NCBI GenBank assembly: GCA_932294295.1
Contig: OW028581.1
Span: 13,366,162-13,430,161 of the forward strand
Length of the DNA stretch: 64,000 bases
Direction: 5' to 3'
DNA from: Alitta virens
Taxonomy: Eukaryota; Annelida; Polychaeta; Phyllodocida; Nereididae
Shown piece after piece: positions 9,986-24,900 of the stretch. Numbering within the stretch: position 1 is the first letter of the stretch; every line of letters begins with the position of its first letter. The position numbers and the translations under genes are program-made. Under the pieces are notes generated by a model that saw only the letters and a list, made by a program, of their open reading frames with translations, was not told the DNA's origin and searched no databases.

Positions 9986-12900
9986 TTAGAGACCTTCCGT
10001 CACAAGGTTGTGTGGCTCTGTGGCGATCTGTGTGGGGTGTCTGAGAGAAGCAGCTGCTGTAGCTGGGTGGAACCCTGGAGGAGGGTGTTGGGTGCTGGGG
10101 CCACCCCAGTTGGGCCCTCCTGAAATAAAGTTACAAATAAAATATTAATTGCAGGCTAACAAATAGCAATGGTGTAGCAGTGGTTGACCAGGATTGCTGA
10201 TTTGTCACATTTACATTTGAAAATCAAGACATTCAAAAGGTGCATTCCATTTATTCAGAAATGTCAATAGAAAAGGTGTTAATCATTCATCCTCTGCTAA
10301 ATTACTGGGTGACTTTCGCCATCAAATCAAATTGATATGGAAAACTCCCATTGATTCCATCATAGGGGTCCGCCACCTTAGTTATTCAAACCCGCAGTAT
10401 ACTAATAAAAGAAAGGTTTCACACTCCACTGGAACTGTGGGATATACCCCAGTCCCAGTGCAATTCTCTGCCTGTGATTAAATCTACATGAAAGCCTCCT
10501 TCCAAATCTATTCACTGAAAAATCTTTGGCGCTCTTAGTCTTTTAACTTTGCAAATATTACTGTGTGTCATCTGTTCAGCAAAATTTAATGAATATGCAG
10601 CCCATGGTTGGTTCATAACAATTACATCAGTACCGAAAGTTGGAATCAAGTTGACAGAAGAGACACTTAGGATCATCGCAATTGACCTACTGCAAGCTGA
10701 AGTGTCTTTAAATTTACAGCCAATAAATGCATAAATGCGAGAAATATTTAGAATTTTTTAACAATACTTGTTTATATAATTTGGTTTGCTTAGGTAGGTC
10801 TTGTACAGTTTGCTTTTAAGTCTTATGCTCTTACGGAAACCACTTGTTAGACAAACAAGCTAAAATTGTATTGATTTATATCAAGAAAGTGTTGCATCAA
10901 GCTTGAGTTTGCCTAGTTTCTATACAGCTTACACCTACCTCTGAATGGCAACTGTTGTAAAAATGGTAGTCTACTGTTGTGGGAAGAGTCCTCTGTCAAG
11001 TGCTGTAAAGAGGCCATCCAATGCGGCGTTTCTTCTGCTAAGTTGTGACCTGCAAAAGCAGCAGAGACATCTATGAATAAAACTGTTAACAACTAGCAAA
11101 ATTCATACTTCGCTTCTGTTACATTAGTAGATACAAACAAGAGGCTGCAGTCGAATAATCTCATGCAGTCCGTTGCTCACCTTTTTACAGAAGCCCAAAA
11201 AGGTTACCAATACACATTACACACTTCTTGCTATACTCTACAAAGCCCCTTTTTCCTATCATCTCACTGATTTTGCCAGCAAAATTACAAGAAAATGACT
11301 TACTATTACTACTGACATATCCAGATGTCACAATTGCAGGATCGATACACAGATCTGAACAAACTGCAACCAAGATAAACAAATTTATTGATATTTAAAG
11401 AAGACCAGACATCAAAGAAAGTTTTGATCTAATCTATTTGATTCAAATTTAGGCTTTTTTAAAAATTCTCAGGAAACATATCCTTCAGTTGCACAAAATC
11501 CAACCATGAAAAATTTAAATATTAAATAAGTCAGAATCGATTGTGCAATGCCAGACATTAAGAATTTGTCAATTAACAATCACAGGTATATGTGAAAGTC
11601 ATATGCCTTCATCATGAACTAGACCTGACGGTTCTCATGACAGAGAAATACACTTTTTAGTTAGGCCTAAGATATTTTTATAAAATGATGAGAAGAACTT
11701 TCTCAGCTTCATGCATATTTGTAGCTCAAAGCAATGAGCAGATGGGTTCAATTTACCCTTTGCACATTGGTGGCTTATTGGCTTAATTATGCTCTCGATA
11801 ATTACAGCTCAAGTACAATTAGCACATCATGTGTCACATGTAAGTCACATAGTCATTTGATCCAATTGTAATTCATTTCTTCTCATGAGTTGGCATGGGA
11901 TCCAATAGGATCGAATTCGCAGCATTTCCTGCCATTTTTGCCACTATGATCGAGGAACAGTTCAACTGTGATCAATTATTATGCAGCTTACATGTACCTC
12001 ATTTAGACACTGCAGTGGTATTTCTAATGAAATTTGTCATTTGGTGCTAGTAGAAAGTACTGAACAAAGTGTTCAGTATAGTTCTACTATTTTTCACCAG
12101 GGGCACTGAGGTGGGGCTCCATTTAAGTCTAAGAGCCGCAAAATCTACCGAATACTGCGAAAATACCCAAATTTCTGCCCTTTTTCTCAGGATAGGGCTG
12201 TTATTTCCAAAATCTGCTATAACCGGCCATCTACACGCTTAGTGGCTCAGTTCAAGACCATCCTGGAGCCCTCTGACTTGCTCCCCAAACAGGGGCTGGA
12301 TTACAACATAATCACAACAATCCACCCTCTCATCTCTCATGACAGAGAAGTGAATTGAAAGACAGAGACAACCCTGAAGGGTTTCTCTGTCAAAAATCTA
12401 TGCTCCATGGTTAACTGAAGCTCTTAACTGAAGCCTTGTCACGGCTTCATGCCTTAACGCATGTCAATTCCTATAGTTCCTCTGGACTTTCTCCATTGCA
12501 TTACATTACGGTCTAATTGTCATTCATCAGTGTTCAATGACTTTGGCCCCTGCTGGAGCCATCCTTGTCAGTGAAACAAACTTTGATTGGTCAGCTGAAT
12601 GCGAGTTCAGCAAATATTGAACAGCAATTATACATATATACCACAGGGATAACCATAACATGCACCTAAAACGGGTTGGCTGATGACGGATCGTGGGTGG
12701 TTTAGGGCTTTACGTCCTGTATTTCTGCACCTGATGGACTAATTAGGACCGGCAGGGACTATGGCAATGAGATGAGGGATGAAACAGCCATCCAACTTAG
12801 GCTCGACTGGAATTGAACCCCGGGACCCAGTGGTTGGAAGCCCAGCACACTGCCACTGAGCTAGGCATTGGTTGGGTGGACAGCATGGGCACAGATTTTT

Positions 12901-15900
12901 CATTTTTCTAGAGGCAGGTATGAAATCTGGCAGGATCAAACCATGAAGAAATCTTTATATAGGCCTAAAAAGTGTCCAATATTGAGAGAAACTGCTCTCA
13001 GCCTTGCAATGATTTACTCAAAATGAATAAAAATAATCACATGAACGAAAATATACCTATATGAAATATCGAAATCCAACAAGTATAGAAAGAAAAAAAA
13101 ACTGAATTTGTAAGCTTAGAGCAATTACTAAACTTAGTACAAATATACAGTATGTATGGTGCACCATATGGCGTATTTATAGTATTTACAGGCTGTCAAT
13201 ACTTTATAACCAATCAAACACAAACATAATATCATATTCAGTCACAGGCTCCAACCCTCGGATTAATTAGATATGGGCCTACTATTACTATAAACATGTA
13301 TTATACTGCTTTGTCAACATCGTATCTTAACCCATGGGACTGGTAGATGAGACATGTACTACTGCTTTAAATATAATTAGGGTCGTAGCCAGCATGAGTC
13401 AGAGGAGGCCACCGCCTCGTCTGGTGTGAGTCAAATTCTTTTTTGTCTACCAATTAAGGCAATAACACTGTCCTATTATTTCTACTATTTTTATGTAGTT
13501 CGCCTTGTCTGATTTCAGCCACTGGCTACGGCCCTGATATATCTATAATAAAATGAACCCAAAGATTTATTGTCTTTGAGAAGATTTGCTCGAATTCAGC
13601 TATTTGTCAAGAGCATAGCATTAACTGGCATTACAGCCATATACAATGTAGTTCACTTTCGAGTTGGCTCACACTCACAACTGGACATTGGACATAGAAA
13701 CAGAAATGTCAACATGGTAACAACCTCTGAAATTGGCAAGATATGCCTTGTCCATCATTTTTGTAAATCTGGCATTAAACAAAGTTTATAGCTGCAATGG
13801 TACCACTGAACATGGGGAACTATTTAAACCTATCTATCTCTAGATGTCCTTTGGATGGCTTATTAGACGGATCCCCATATAAAGACCCGATAAAAAAAAG
13901 CACAGATGAACCATCAGGAAATGGCACACCATCATAATGATTTTTATTTGCAATAACAAGCCTTTTCCAAATGTTGCACTCTATCTATTTCTGAGGAAAA
14001 CCTCAAGAAAGTTTGATCAACGGGGCCATTTACAAACTTATTCTCAAGTATAGACATCTCTGTATAATACCAGCATTACTGGATTTAATCTATCATTTAA
14101 CTGACTGAATTATTTTGTCTTAATATTGAAAGAACCAAGGTCTGTAAGAACTATGAAATATGTTGTTCATAGTGACTTCATACAGTAAATAAATATCCCC
14201 TCCCCTGTCCCGGATCTGCACCCCTGGGGGACAGTCAATGGCCACTGGCCACTGATATCTGGGGACTTTTTCATACTGTTAAGGGTTGAAGCAACAATTA
14301 CATAGCTGCAGCTCATCCAATGTTTTCTCGATAAAAGCCACAGTGAGTCGTACAACAAATATTCAAGGCATGGCAGTTTTTCTTACTAACTGCAGTCACA
14401 ATTGTCTGTTACTTCTATCTCCTAGACTATAGCAAACAAGGAAACATATTTTTTTTAAAGAATCAACCATGTTATAAACTGCCTCAAAGCGCTGATGACA
14501 AATTCTGAAACATTGTCTATTGATATACCTTTACTGAACTTATGTCTTATCTATTTTCTTACCATGTTAAACAGACACTGGGACTATCATTGAATATCTT
14601 TAGACTTCCTAGTGTTACAACTTGACTTCCAAGCCCTACAACTTACCTTCCTGCAACTTCCTGAAATTCAATTTCTAAGATCCCAGCGTATATGCTAATT
14701 TTGTGACAATTTCACATCAGTCATTTCACCACCAGAATGCCCATTATATAATATAAACTACACCGCGTGCATTAAGATTTTTTGCAAATGTGTGTGTTAT
14801 TTCTCAATAATTCTGAAAATCATCTAACAATAATGCCTGCAATGAATCGCAAGCTCTCCCCAGCAACAAACTTTATTTGATAACAAAAAGATTCTGATTG
14901 CAGATGTTTACAGCGAAAAAAAGCAAAAATTATGAAATTTTAGTGTAATTATGCAATTCATCACCTCATCTATAATATATTTTGGATATTTAGTCTAACG
15001 ACAACTTGGTGAATAGTATAATAATTTTGATTACATGTATTTCATATACTTGAAATATAGTTTCTTATAGCAATAAACAGAATTTCAAAATAAACAGTAC
15101 TATCATAAAAGTATTGTCCACTATTACAGTATTGGGGCTGCATTTGGGGACAATAGCCATCTCAATTTCCGCAAAAACAGCCAGAATTTTGCCTGTTTTT
15201 GAGTACCCCCACCCCCACTCCACAAACAGTGGCTGAATCACATCAAAAACAGTCTACAAGACTCAAGAATAGTTGAGTCTAGATAGATCTGGTTTGACAG
15301 AACAATAGTTCAGACAGTCATCAGCAGAGGCACTGAAACAGACTCAACACACATCGATGGAGCTGTTGGAATCCTAATGGTGAGAGGAAACTCATCACAT
15401 CACGGAGGCTGCAAACGGACACAACATTGACAATAGCCAGGGTGTGGTGTTAGAAGTGTTTTAACTAGAGAACAAGATATTTCCCATTTCTGTAGACTTG
15501 ACAGGGGGTTGGAAACGCAATCACTTTGTCTTGTTGACACGTTCATGCTTGGCCAACTGCATTAGCAATTTGAGTAGAGCTGAATTTTACTATTTTTAAG
15601 TAGTGCCAAATTTAAAGATAGAAGAGAAATGCAAGCAGGTTTTTTAAAAGTGTTGTGGCAATTGGTTAGCGTGTTGACGTGACAAGAGCTGGGCAAAAAC
15701 ACAAGTGTCAAAATAATGACAATACAGTAGTGGCATATGATGCCGCATCCACAATAATCTTAAAATATAATGATTGAATTTTAATGACTAGGTTATGCAC
15801 AGTTTTAATTAGCTTATAAGACTTGAACTGACTTTTATTACTGTGGATGGCACTGTGTGAACTGGCAGAAGATGCAGGAGCAGAGGAGGAAGGAGGACCT

Positions 15901-18900
15901 CCGAAACTAATGTTGATGTTCGGCAGCAGAGCCCGGAGTCCATCCTGCCAGTCCTTCATGCTGAACAGATCCGTCTGCAAAAGAAAACGTACTATAGAGA
16001 TATCCATAAAAAATATCTGCAAAAATCTTGGTCATACTTTTTCATAAAAAGCTCATAGCTGTGCTGTGATGACAGAAATCAAATAAATAAACTTAACCCC
16101 AGTTCTCTACGCATTAATGTCACCGCTCATTAATAAATAACAAATATTTTCTATTTTTCCAGCAGTTATTTATGCTGTTAGTCAAGTAGCATGCCACCTC
16201 TCAAGCCTCTTTCTGAATTGTGAGGTCCCAATGTCATCATGAGAACTGATGAACTACACGAAAGTAATAAGACTAATCTGTTTAAATATAGTCCAACATT
16301 ACATTGTGACTTCAGCACTTGGTCATCAGGTGGCTCTTGTCAAGAGTTGGCCTGAATTTTGATATGACAGCCTACCTACATTTTTTAATTAAGTTTTCCG
16401 TAGCAACTGGTAATACATCTTTTTGAAAATTTGTTTACATATCCATTCTACGATGCAGTTTGTTAGTTATAACAGCTGATAAAATGTGCATGTTGGTATA
16501 TTCCAAAGTGCAACTGTTACATCTTTAACTAATAACTAAAAAAATTAGGTGCCAGGTCTGAGAACAATAGGAAAGGAAATGCTTGGCCTTCTAAGCCTTA
16601 GTTACCTGAGGTGGTTGATGGCTTGGCCGATGATTGACCTTATCACTTAGACTGATGTCGCCAAGTAGATCATGGTAATGTCCCCCTCGGTGAGGTGGGG
16701 GTGGTCCGGGAAAACTGGGCATGCTATGATGACCACTAGCTGCAGCACCTCCTGGCGGCGGAGGTGGGAACTGCATGAGACTCATCATCTTGCTTCCACT
16801 GGCGGCTGCAGAGGCAGGTAGGGGCGGCTGGTGCAGGTGTCCAATGCCTTTAACAGAGGAGACGAGGGATGAGCTAGATGAGGGCTTACCGTTCACAATG
16901 TTGCTGGAGGCAGTAGAGCAGGAAGCAGGCCAGATTGATGTACTCGCTTGCATCAAGGCTAACACTGTCCCTACATTGCATCACAAGGGACAGGCACAAA
17001 GGGGAAAGACACCAGAAAATAAACCACGTTAATCAACTCCTAACAAACAAACCGATTGTAATATCCAGCAAGCTGCAAGCAGCACTGGCTGAATAATAAA
17101 TTTTTTTTTAAAAAAGACACCTTAAATTTGAAATCGAAAAGCCCTTGTTGCCAGAACTAGAACCCATGAGTTTTTTAGATCCAGCTAATGCATGCGCGAG
17201 CATGTGAAGTGGAGCCCTTAACATCAGAGGTAAACTAATTCCAGGCATTATCACTCGGGGATAACTGTTCATATTTTTCTGTGACACACATACAGTGCTC
17301 ATCAAAATTATTACTGGCAAGTAGACGGTCAAATAAAAGGTTGAAACGCTGCATTATTTCAAATCGTTTGTTTTAGGCTTACTACTTAATCGTACATCCA
17401 TCATGCTTATATAATTAGTACATGAAATGTACTAAAAGGAAGTTTTATTTATGCCAAGATAAATTATGATAGATAGATAGTGGCTGCTTTGCACGATATG
17501 TTTTAGCTTATTTCAGCAATTAACTTCATATTTTCTGACAACTCGACCCGACATTTATCTCCCAATTGATGTACAGATCTCCTGAACCCTACTGTGTACT
17601 GCTCAGCTCAATGCCTGATAAGTTATATTGAGAAATTCTGTCTCATCTCTCAGCTTCTCTGCCAGCCTTCCAATGAAGGATTTGCTAAGCAAACCTTCTG
17701 GATAATAAAAGTATGCGTGATATCACTGAACCAGTACCTCATTATTTCATTCTAGGCTTTGACTATAATTTTATCATAAAACATTCAGGTGGTTCAGCAA
17801 ATAATGTAATATTCCATGTAGAGTTGTTTGTGTACTAACCCATGTGATTGAGGTTTCTATTATAAGCACCAACATGATTAGGAGCGAAGCCAGGAGGTAG
17901 ACCTTTGCCCAGGACACCATCAGGGTCTGTCAGTTGTTCCTTCTCGATCAGATCTGCTAAGGCTTTGGTTGATTCATCCCAAGGATCGAAACCTAAGGAA
18001 ATTAAAAGTGGCTGTAACTATTCCTCACTTTCATGACGGATTACTTGTTTAAATTGCCGTGAAAGAGCACAGTATGTTTGGACATACCTAAATCATCGTC
18101 ATGTGTTTCTGAAGCGGCAGAATTGAGTTGTTGATGTGTGGATGAAGAGGATGAAGAGGAGGAGGAAGAGGAGGAAGCAGAGTTACCGAAACCAAATGCT
18201 GCTTGCCAGTCAGTTGTACTGCTCACTGGAATTGTGTCTGGTATTTCTGTGTGAAGTATACTGTTTACATCTGCAAAAAAATCACAATAATGCAAGCACC
18301 CTCAGTAATGCAAGGAACTATCCAAATGTCTACTTCACTCGTGAGTCTATCACCAAGATGTAAATACAAACTAGTCAACGTGTATCACCAATATAAATTA
18401 TCATAAAAAACGAAACTTAAGTTGATCCACATCTTGCACATCTACTTGAAAGCCATCTGAAAATCTCACCATGATGAGGATGTGTGATGTGAGGCTTCAG
18501 CTGTCGGTTACTGGAGAAACCATTGTTACAGAAGAGAGACATAGGATTATCAGCCGTGGGATCAAAGGCAGACTTGCGGTTGAGGCTGAGGAGGGGAGTG
18601 TGTTGGCTGGTTTGGTTGAGTAGCACAGACTGCTGGTGTGAGTTACTGCTGTTTGCAACAGGTGACTCAGCTGGTGACGGGGATCCCCCTGACATCGGGG
18701 GTGGTGTGGACTGAGGAGATTCTGTTGAGGAATCTGGCGTTGTGCCTCCACTACCACGTCCTGTACCATTACTCGCTTCCTTGGATTGACTGCAACAAAG
18801 AAAGCAAGTGGTTGTCCATAAGTTCCTTCAAAAGTAATAACTTAAATACTTATAAACATTTTGAGACATGAATAATGTCACTTTTGAGTAATAATGGTGT

Positions 18901-21900
18901 TTATGAGTACCCTTTACTTTGATACTTTCTATTCTAATTTTAATGTACAGATAATACATTGAATTGCTTCCTCTAGGGATGGATGGGTGGATCTGAGCTT
19001 TACGTCCTGTATTTCTGCACCTGATGGGTTAAATAGGACAGGCAGGGATCATGGCAATGAGATGATGAATGAAACAGCCATCCAGCCCAGCGTGCTAACA
19101 CTGAGCTGCACCCCTACTACTTTTCCTCCTCTAAGGAGGTTCATAAGGAGGTTCGCAACGTGTTCATTCACACACACAGGAGTGATACAGTGCAAGCTGG
19201 TGTAAATGACATAATAAAACACAGATAACGATGAATTTGTGTGATATACTAGACAAAAAAAAAAGAAGCCCATCAGGTGCAGAAGGTATTTTGTGCCTGT
19301 TTACTTCTGGGCCACCTCGCGCCGAAGACCGAAATGTTTGCAAATCATCACCACAGGTGGGGTTTTTAGCGTATTTCTTTAATTATACTAATTTTTTCTG
19401 ACAACTCAATATGAAATAACACATCCAATTGGGAAAAAGTGCAGTATAGCAGACCCAGATTTATGACTATATTTAGCGGACTCGTTGCCAGCTGTATGAC
19501 GTCAAATGCTTGAACTCAAGTATGATGTCACAACTAATGACGGCGGTTTTCATTTTCACGGTAAGTGCGAAATTAATTTTTTTCTTTTTCTAGGGGGCTG
19601 CTGCCCCCAAACCCCCACTAGTTTACACAAAATGTTATTGAATTACAGATCTCGTACGCCCTATCAGGTACTGATCAGTTCAATCATCTGACCCTCTGAC
19701 AATATCCAGAACGGTTTCCAACCTTCTGGATAAAAATTAGAGCCCTGGCAGTTTAAGTAAATATGCCCACCTATTTTCTGAGTCTGTGTTGTGATGCTTG
19801 CCCCTGTGGTGACCAGGAGCTCTGTTGGAGTCTCCTCCTCCTCCTCCCACTCCATTGATGGCTTGTTTTGATCGGTTCCCATTGGTCAACCGCTCTGCTT
19901 TGTGGCCATCTGGCAATGTGGGCCAAGCGTCTTTCCGTGCGCTTGCAACTGATGTGTGACTAGGAGGTGTGTTTTCACTTTGTATGGTTTGTGGTGAAGC
20001 TGTCTTTTTTCTGAGGAAAAAGAAATTCTAACATAATTTGGCGCTAGTACCACACACCATAAATGGCAAAAACTATTTTTTTACATTCACTAAGTATCAC
20101 CATCATAGCAAGACCTTTTTTTCTAAAGAATAAGCCCAAATCTACTTTCCTTATTTCCCTAATTGCTACTTTTTTTTTTATACAATAAAAGGATCACAAG
20201 GTGCAAATCAATTAATCATGAGAATGACCTAAAAGTTCCAAGTTAGTATTGATAAAGTGCAGGTGTGTCTTGAGGAATTTACCAAGAGTACTTATCAGAC
20301 AACAAACAACCAGATCATCTTTTTTCAATTTGCAGCAAATGACAATTATTACATAAGCCACACCCTCTATTTGCATGCAATGACCCCATGATCATTATGT
20401 TCAAGTTCATATAATCATTGTTACAAACTCACCTGTTTGTTGTCTGTGATGGTGTGGGTACCGGTTGTGATCTGTTTTGTATTTGTGTTGTGTGATAATT
20501 TAGATTTTGATTATTCATGAACTGTTCATATAACTTCTGTTCATATTCTTGATGCTTCCTGTAACAAAAATTAAAGTATTAATAATTAAAGTAAAGCCAA
20601 TGGTTTCATAACCTCAAGACATGATTGGCGATTTGAAAAAAGGGAGACAGTCATAAGATAATTCTCAAACCACATATATTTATTCCACAGGGCAGATAAA
20701 CATTTCATAGCAATAGTGGATGGTGAGGAGCCCAACATTGAATTTTGTGGGATATGAAAAAATTATATTGGCCGAGGCAAAAACCCTTGCGAGCGGCAAG
20801 AACTTGCCTTGAGGGCTGCACTTTTCAATTTCCATATCAATCCATCTTAACTAACAGTCTAACTTGCGTCACTGTCAGCCTTTATAGCTTACATTGGTTG
20901 TTACATAACATTTTTGGCAGGACATGGAGGTGCTTGGGGTTATCTGATACCAAAGAGCAGGGGATAGACTAATATATACTCTTCCGTGACTGTCATACCT
21001 CTTCAACTTTGTTAATTCATGGTAAAAAGAAAAAAAGTTACCCTTGTTGCATCTCCTCCTTAGTAAAACTTGCAGCCTCTTCTCCAAGTTCATGCAGGTA
21101 CATGCAGTCCTGAAAAAAATTGCAACACTTGGGGTGATGATGCTCGTCTGATTGCACACGTTTCACATTGTCACACACTCACACATACACTCCAGGATCT
21201 AATCTAAACAGAAGTTGTCACAATTTATCCCATCATAGGGTAATCTCCAAGGCAACCATAAAAGTTTTAGGACCCCAATCTTACATAAGATCCCCATGTT
21301 ATTCACTCATAGAAGTAACTAGAATGCCCATTGCAGAAGGAACACTTTGATCCCAAGTCGGATCCAAATTGCGGTATTTCCCGCCACTTTAGCCTACGGG
21401 TTGCATATTGGGACAAGAGCCGCATTCACACTGTAAGCACGGACATTGAAGGATCCTAGCTCTTCCACGCTAGACTTATACAATCTTTGCCTGGATCCTG
21501 TGATTATGCAAGTGCTTCGCCGTACTGGAGATCGGCATGTACAGGATGATGTGGTAGAGAAAAAATGGAATATAATGATGGGCAGCATGTCAGGGTTAAT
21601 AGATTGGGCAAAATATGCAACCTCCCTGACTGTTGGCTTCCCTCCAGGCGCAAAGCTAATTATACCCCAAGAGTAACATGTATAAGACCTCAATGTAGGA
21701 CCTTAACCAAAAGTTGATAACACCACCACCAACAACACCGACTGAGTGATGACAATAACTCGTTTGTTAGACAAACTGACCAACTAAAGATTCTCAATAT
21801 TCCAAAGTGCCACAAATTTCCATACAAAATTACCAGGATTCTCAGCAATTTTCACACGTTTTACATCTATACTTACAGGCTTAGGGCACTGGGCTCCTCG

Positions 21901-24900
21901 GAGAAAGTGACTGCAATACTTGGTGGTCCCCAGAGAAGCCTTCAGGTTCCGACCATCTACGTAGATGTTATTCACTGCTTGGATGGCACGTAAAGCATCT
22001 TCCGGCCGAACATAAGTCACATAGGCACTCGCACTGGGTCCCTGATAATCATTTCAATTTCAGTAATTAATACGGTGAACCTATACTAGACCTGACAGCT
22101 CTCATGACGGAGGAACAGTTAAGTTGAATGTGTCTCTCCAATTAAAGAAGAGTGAACAGTTGCTGGAAACATTTATTCATTAAATCAAATTCTATACTGT
22201 TTGTTATTAGAGGCCTGCGACTGCTGATTGCAATTCTCCCATTTCTGAACCAGTTGATCCACAACTTTACTGCTCACCCCTCGCTCACGAAGTTCTGAAC
22301 CAAGTGGTGATATAGACGGGAGACTGCTGAAGCAGTTCCTCCATCAAAAAAACTGTCTAAATCAAGAACCAACTTTCTTTAGTTCTATCCTTCAGCTTCC
22401 CTTCAATTTAATACCTAAGTTAACACATATTGTTTTAATTCATTTCAGTGGAGGTAATGCAGTTTTAATCCCTGGTTTTTGTTCGGCACAGATTGTGAAC
22501 ACATATCAAATGAAAGATTTACTCCACAGACATCTATGATCAAAAACTTCCACACAGGAGAATCATGCCACCGGGATAACCTTATTTTGGTCATTCTTTT
22601 ACTAAATTAGACAAGTGATACAATGTGAGTGGCAATGGGGTCAATCATCTCAAGTAATTTAAACTGTTGGGGGTCACAAATATATTATGAAATCTTGTGA
22701 ATAAAATACTTTATATAGGTCAAAAGTCTAGCATGATGCAATGTTATTCTTGATTGAAAATGCCAAAACTTCAATACCTATTCTTCCAATTTTGTAAAAG
22801 GCTTATTGACAAATTCCGTAAACAAAGATGACATGCAATGACTACAAATAAATTATTCCCTTGCTTTAAATATTTATGAAAAATAGCATCATGCAAACAT
22901 TATCAGTAGTGTTATTTTATTAGTATATTCGGTTATAAATTCACTCAGGACTTGGACGTTGTGTTCTACTAAGGACACTTTAGACAGATACTTATGTACT
23001 TTGTATGCCAGGAAACGGAGGCATATATATGATACATTACATTAAACAAACACCACTATCTAAATTTTACCCTATGCATATGTATCACACCATAATAACT
23101 AAGATAGCATGCTGATTCTGTTTTGTTTCCATTTGTTGCTGACGGTTCACTGCTTAAGCAGTGCTGATGTTTTTAATTTATAAATATTAACTTCATGGGG
23201 AGAGGGATGGGTAGTTTGGTAAGCACGACTTCTGACAATAATATTGTATAAACAAAACAACCTCCCAGTCCTGAGTTTAGAAGGTATTCACTGAAGTCCA
23301 CATGGAGCCAAATGCATGTTTGGACCACACGGCCTCATTAAAGCAGCATTTAGGAAGAACTAAAAGCTCAGCTCGCTAGGTCTAGGATGGAAGTGGTCAT
23401 GTTGAGCAATAACACAAAAATATATCTTGAATGCCAAAAACAGGAAGATAGTATAATTTTTCAGACAATACCATATTTTGAAAAATATATGTCATAGTGA
23501 TGGTAAGTAGATATCTACATAACTTTTGAAAAAGCAGAAGCATGCAATTGCCATTCAAGAGGCAATATGTTGTATTTTTAGCCCAAGTTGGATAAAAACA
23601 TTGTTAATACTGGCTTGTCTATTTTTCCTGGGGATTAGATAAAAATCATGCTTTGTGGCAGTTTTGTTGGTCTGACATTGTATTGATATGAAAAGCATTT
23701 GGAGAGGCCATGCAGACTCCCGCGATCCTTGTCAGTTGGCAGAGTTAAAGAGGAAAGGAGTGTACGTACTTCTGACTTCCTCACCTGCGCACCTGCGTAC
23801 GAGGTGCTATGGTTTATCACTACTTTGTGAATTTTGCCAAATTTGCCAAAATACTCAGGCTTCTTGAGCACCTCAGGATCAGCTAGTCGTTGGGATAGTC
23901 CAACAACAAACACCAAGTTTTTTTGTACCACTCTGCAATAAAACATTTTGGTCAAGTAAGTGATGTGAAAGAATCATTAGTGATAAAGCCAAAGCCCAAA
24001 TTTACCATCTGGCTCTTATATTTTTACTCAATGGATATCTTGGAGGTTTTCACAGAAAATACATTCATAGTGATCCTTTAAACTTCTAATACCATATATC
24101 AAAACTTTGTCTAAGCTCTAAATTCTTACATATTACTACACCAGACATCAAGAATATAGAAATTGCAACAATATAACACTGCACATGTTAAGTTTTGGAT
24201 GATTAACTGGTTAATATATATTTTTATAGTTTCAGATTACTAACCGCACATTTGCCAAATGTTTTCTATTTTCGGCTGCTTTCTGTTTACGCTGCAAGTC
24301 CTTCTGACGCCTTTCTTTCTTTATTCTCTGTAATCTGGAAATCAAAGGTGAAGGAAACGAAGTGATAATTAATTGGGTGGAATGTCATTAGCGACGACCA
24401 TGCTAGCAGCACGGTGTCACAAATCAATTAAAAAAAAAATAAATAAAATAAAATCTACACTTACTCGTCGTCTGTGAGGGGGTTGAATTTTGCTGGGTCC
24501 TCTGGGTATTGCTAAAAATACAAGAAATTCCTCACATTAAAGTGAAACACTTCAAAAATCTTAATATTCCGCTAATTCTTTTCAATTTGCATATAGATCT
24601 GTATGAGTAGTTTGTCAATATTAATGCTCCTTTCTGACAATTCAGCTTATGCCATAAGCTATAGCATCACAATATGCATAGGCTATAGCATCACAATAAG
24701 TTTGAATACTAAGTTTGAATCCTCAGGTGGGGAGTCTGGGACATGATGGATCACTCAGTGATCTTCACTTACATTGATAGGCTACAACACCCATCAGCCA
24801 AGTTGCGGGCAATAGTAACGATGTTCAGGAATGTTTCAAAAACATTCTGACCGAGATTGTGGATGAGGGATCTACCATCTTTTTTCTTTTTTTTTCAATC

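Noticed and set aside
21394..21693. 99- and 76-codon frames on opposite strands near 21400-21690
   Set aside because: No recognisable protein, inside a CNOT4 intron, and adjacent to repeat-like sequence (GGATCCAAATTGCGG). Could be a transposon remnant but cannot be supported.
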